Assembly (NCBI GenBank): GCA_036655915.1
Contig: JAVVPE010000068.1
Location: forward strand, 1 to 5,812
Direction of reading: 5' to 3'
From: JAVWGW01 sp036655915
Lineage (GTDB): Bacteria > Actinomycetota > Coriobacteriia > Coriobacteriales > Eggerthellaceae
DNA: 5,812 nucleotides
The notes under the pieces are model-generated. The model was not told where the DNA came from. It ran no database searches and saw only the letters and a list, made by a program, of their open reading frames with translations. Below are positions 5,217 to 5,812 of the stretch, piece after piece. Positions within the stretch are counted from its first letter, which is position 1. Each line of letters starts with the position of its first letter. Position numbers and translations under genes: made by a program.

Positions 5217-5750
5217 CTAGTTTGTGCTCACCAGTTTGCCCACGCTTATGCCCTGCACCACCATGGCGATGCCGCGCCACAGCGCAAACAGAGCGATAAA
5301 GATGGCGAAACTTGCCGGCAGCAAAAACAGCGCGATGGCGCACAGGATGTTCACAATGCCTGAAAACAGGCTGAAACCCCACATGCCAGCACCCATCCCT
5401 TTGGTCTTGATCGAAACGACGATTTCAAATAGGCCGAAGATGAGGAAACCGAAGCTGACCACCCAGGGGATAACGGCGGCAAACGCCATCGGGTGCAGCA
5501 AAAACATAAGGCCTAACACGATATCAAGAATGGCATAGGCAAGCGCCCAGCCCGACATTTCCATAGTTTTGCGATTGCGCACGTAAAAGATGACATCGCC
5601 AATGCCTGAAATAAGGAAGCCCGCACCCGCGATGGCCGCGATGGTTACCAGGGTTAGGCCGGGGAAAAACGCGCAGACCCCCGCGCAGACCACCAGCAAA
5701 ACACCTGCGATGATAAGACCCCAATCCCACTTTTTTTCCACCATAGCCAT
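5217..5750 (-). CDS. HdeD/DUF308-family six-helix membrane protein
   Basis: The product has 177 residues from the ATG at 5750 and is almost entirely hydrophobic. Six membrane helices can be drawn at about 11-29, 33-57, 67-85, 88-111, 121-144 and 146-167, in three pairs of similar pattern. Helix ends carry the family's features: FFPGLTL after helix 1, FLLHP before helix 4, FLLPASFA between helices 5 and 6, and LWRGIAMVVQGI in the last helix. This matches the HdeD/DUF308 family, named after an E. coli acid-resistance membrane protein; its biochemical activity is not settled. The short N-terminus MAMVEKKWDW should be cytoplasmic. The SD AAAGGAG (5766-5760) lies nine bases before this ATG. ATGs at 5756 and 5744 and a GTG at 5774 are in frame but fit the SD worse. 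The TAG stop is 22 bases before the preferred ligA start, so the two are probably co-transcribed. Confidence 0.87.
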   Translation of the reverse strand: MAMVEKKWDWGLIIAGVLLVVCAGVCAFFPGLTLVTIAAIAGAGFLISGIGDVIFYVRNRKTMEMSGWALAYAILDIVLGLMFLLHPMAFAAVIPWVVSFGFLIFGLFEIVVSIKTKGMGAGMWGFSLFSGIVNILCAIALFLLPASFAIFIALFALWRGIAMVVQGISVGKLVSTN

Positions 5751-5759
5751 GCCCATCCG

Positions 5760-5766
5760 CTCCTTT
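5760..5766 (-). promoter_or_regulatory. Shine-Dalgarno site of the HdeD-family gene
   Basis: The minus strand reads AAAGGAG, followed by an ATG three bases away (5756), nine bases away (5750) and fifteen bases away (5744). The middle one is at a workable distance and was chosen. The SD lies inside the longer GTG-started frame, which argues against that start. Confidence 0.65.
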
Positions 5767-5803
5767 AGTTGCACTTTTTAGTTGGGTACTCTTGTTGCTT
5801 GCC

Positions 5804-5809
5804 ATTGTA
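5804..5809 (-). promoter_or_regulatory. Candidate -10 element of the HdeD-ligA-tlyA operon
   Basis: TACAAT on the minus strand matches the -10 consensus in five of six positions and would give a leader of about 45 bases before the ATG at 5750. The -35 region lies beyond the window edge, so the promoter cannot be confirmed here. Confidence 0.25.
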
Positions 5810-5812
5810 ACC

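Noticed and set aside
5524..5805. Minus-strand frame overlapping the HdeD-family gene
   Set aside because: It is a frame-shifted reading of the membrane protein's codons; the SD and hydrophobic helices support the other frame.

Overview
The window looks like an ordinary chromosomal stretch of a fairly GC-rich bacterium. Gene density is high, C/G is favoured at third codon positions, Shine-Dalgarno (SD) sequences are present at some genes and absent at others, and there is a TlyA-type rRNA methyltransferase and an NAD-dependent DNA ligase whose helix-hairpin-helix region departs from the usual sequence. My best guess is an actinobacterial lineage, perhaps Coriobacteriia (Eggerthella-like). This rests on family resemblance and composition, not on a marker gene. 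No rRNA, tRNA, CRISPR array, insertion sequence or phage gene was seen.

Layout from left to right. Bases 1-296 (minus) hold the 5' end of a gene that runs off the left edge. It has a very strong SD, a long disordered Pro/His/Arg/Ala-rich N-terminus and the start of a membrane helix. Bases 297-521 are non-coding and carry that gene's likely promoter, two 9-bp palindromes over the promoter, and two GC-rich hairpins that probably end the next gene. Bases 522-1775 (minus) encode a U32-family protein of the RNA-hydroxylation type (TrhP/YrrO-like), whose promoter geometry suggests a leaderless mRNA. Bases 1776-1984 are a divergent intergenic region. Bases 1985-2236 (plus) encode a small PGPGW-like membrane protein. 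It converges on tlyA so tightly that the two stop codons overlap.

Bases 2233 to about 5809 (minus) form a probable three-gene operon: an HdeD/DUF308 six-helix membrane protein, then ligA, then tlyA, with gaps of about 20-40 bases. The products act in different places: a membrane protein possibly linked to stress, the replicative and repair DNA ligase, and an rRNA 2'-O-methyltransferase. The grouping therefore looks like housekeeping co-transcription, not one pathway.

I found no convincing new multi-gene system. The points most worth a second look are regulatory or small-scale: the leaderless-type promoter inside an inverted repeat in front of the U32 gene, a 9-bp tandem repeat that multiplies the start codon of ligA, repeated in-frame start codons in all three operon genes, the shared stop codons of the convergent pair, and the unidentified truncated gene at the left edge.
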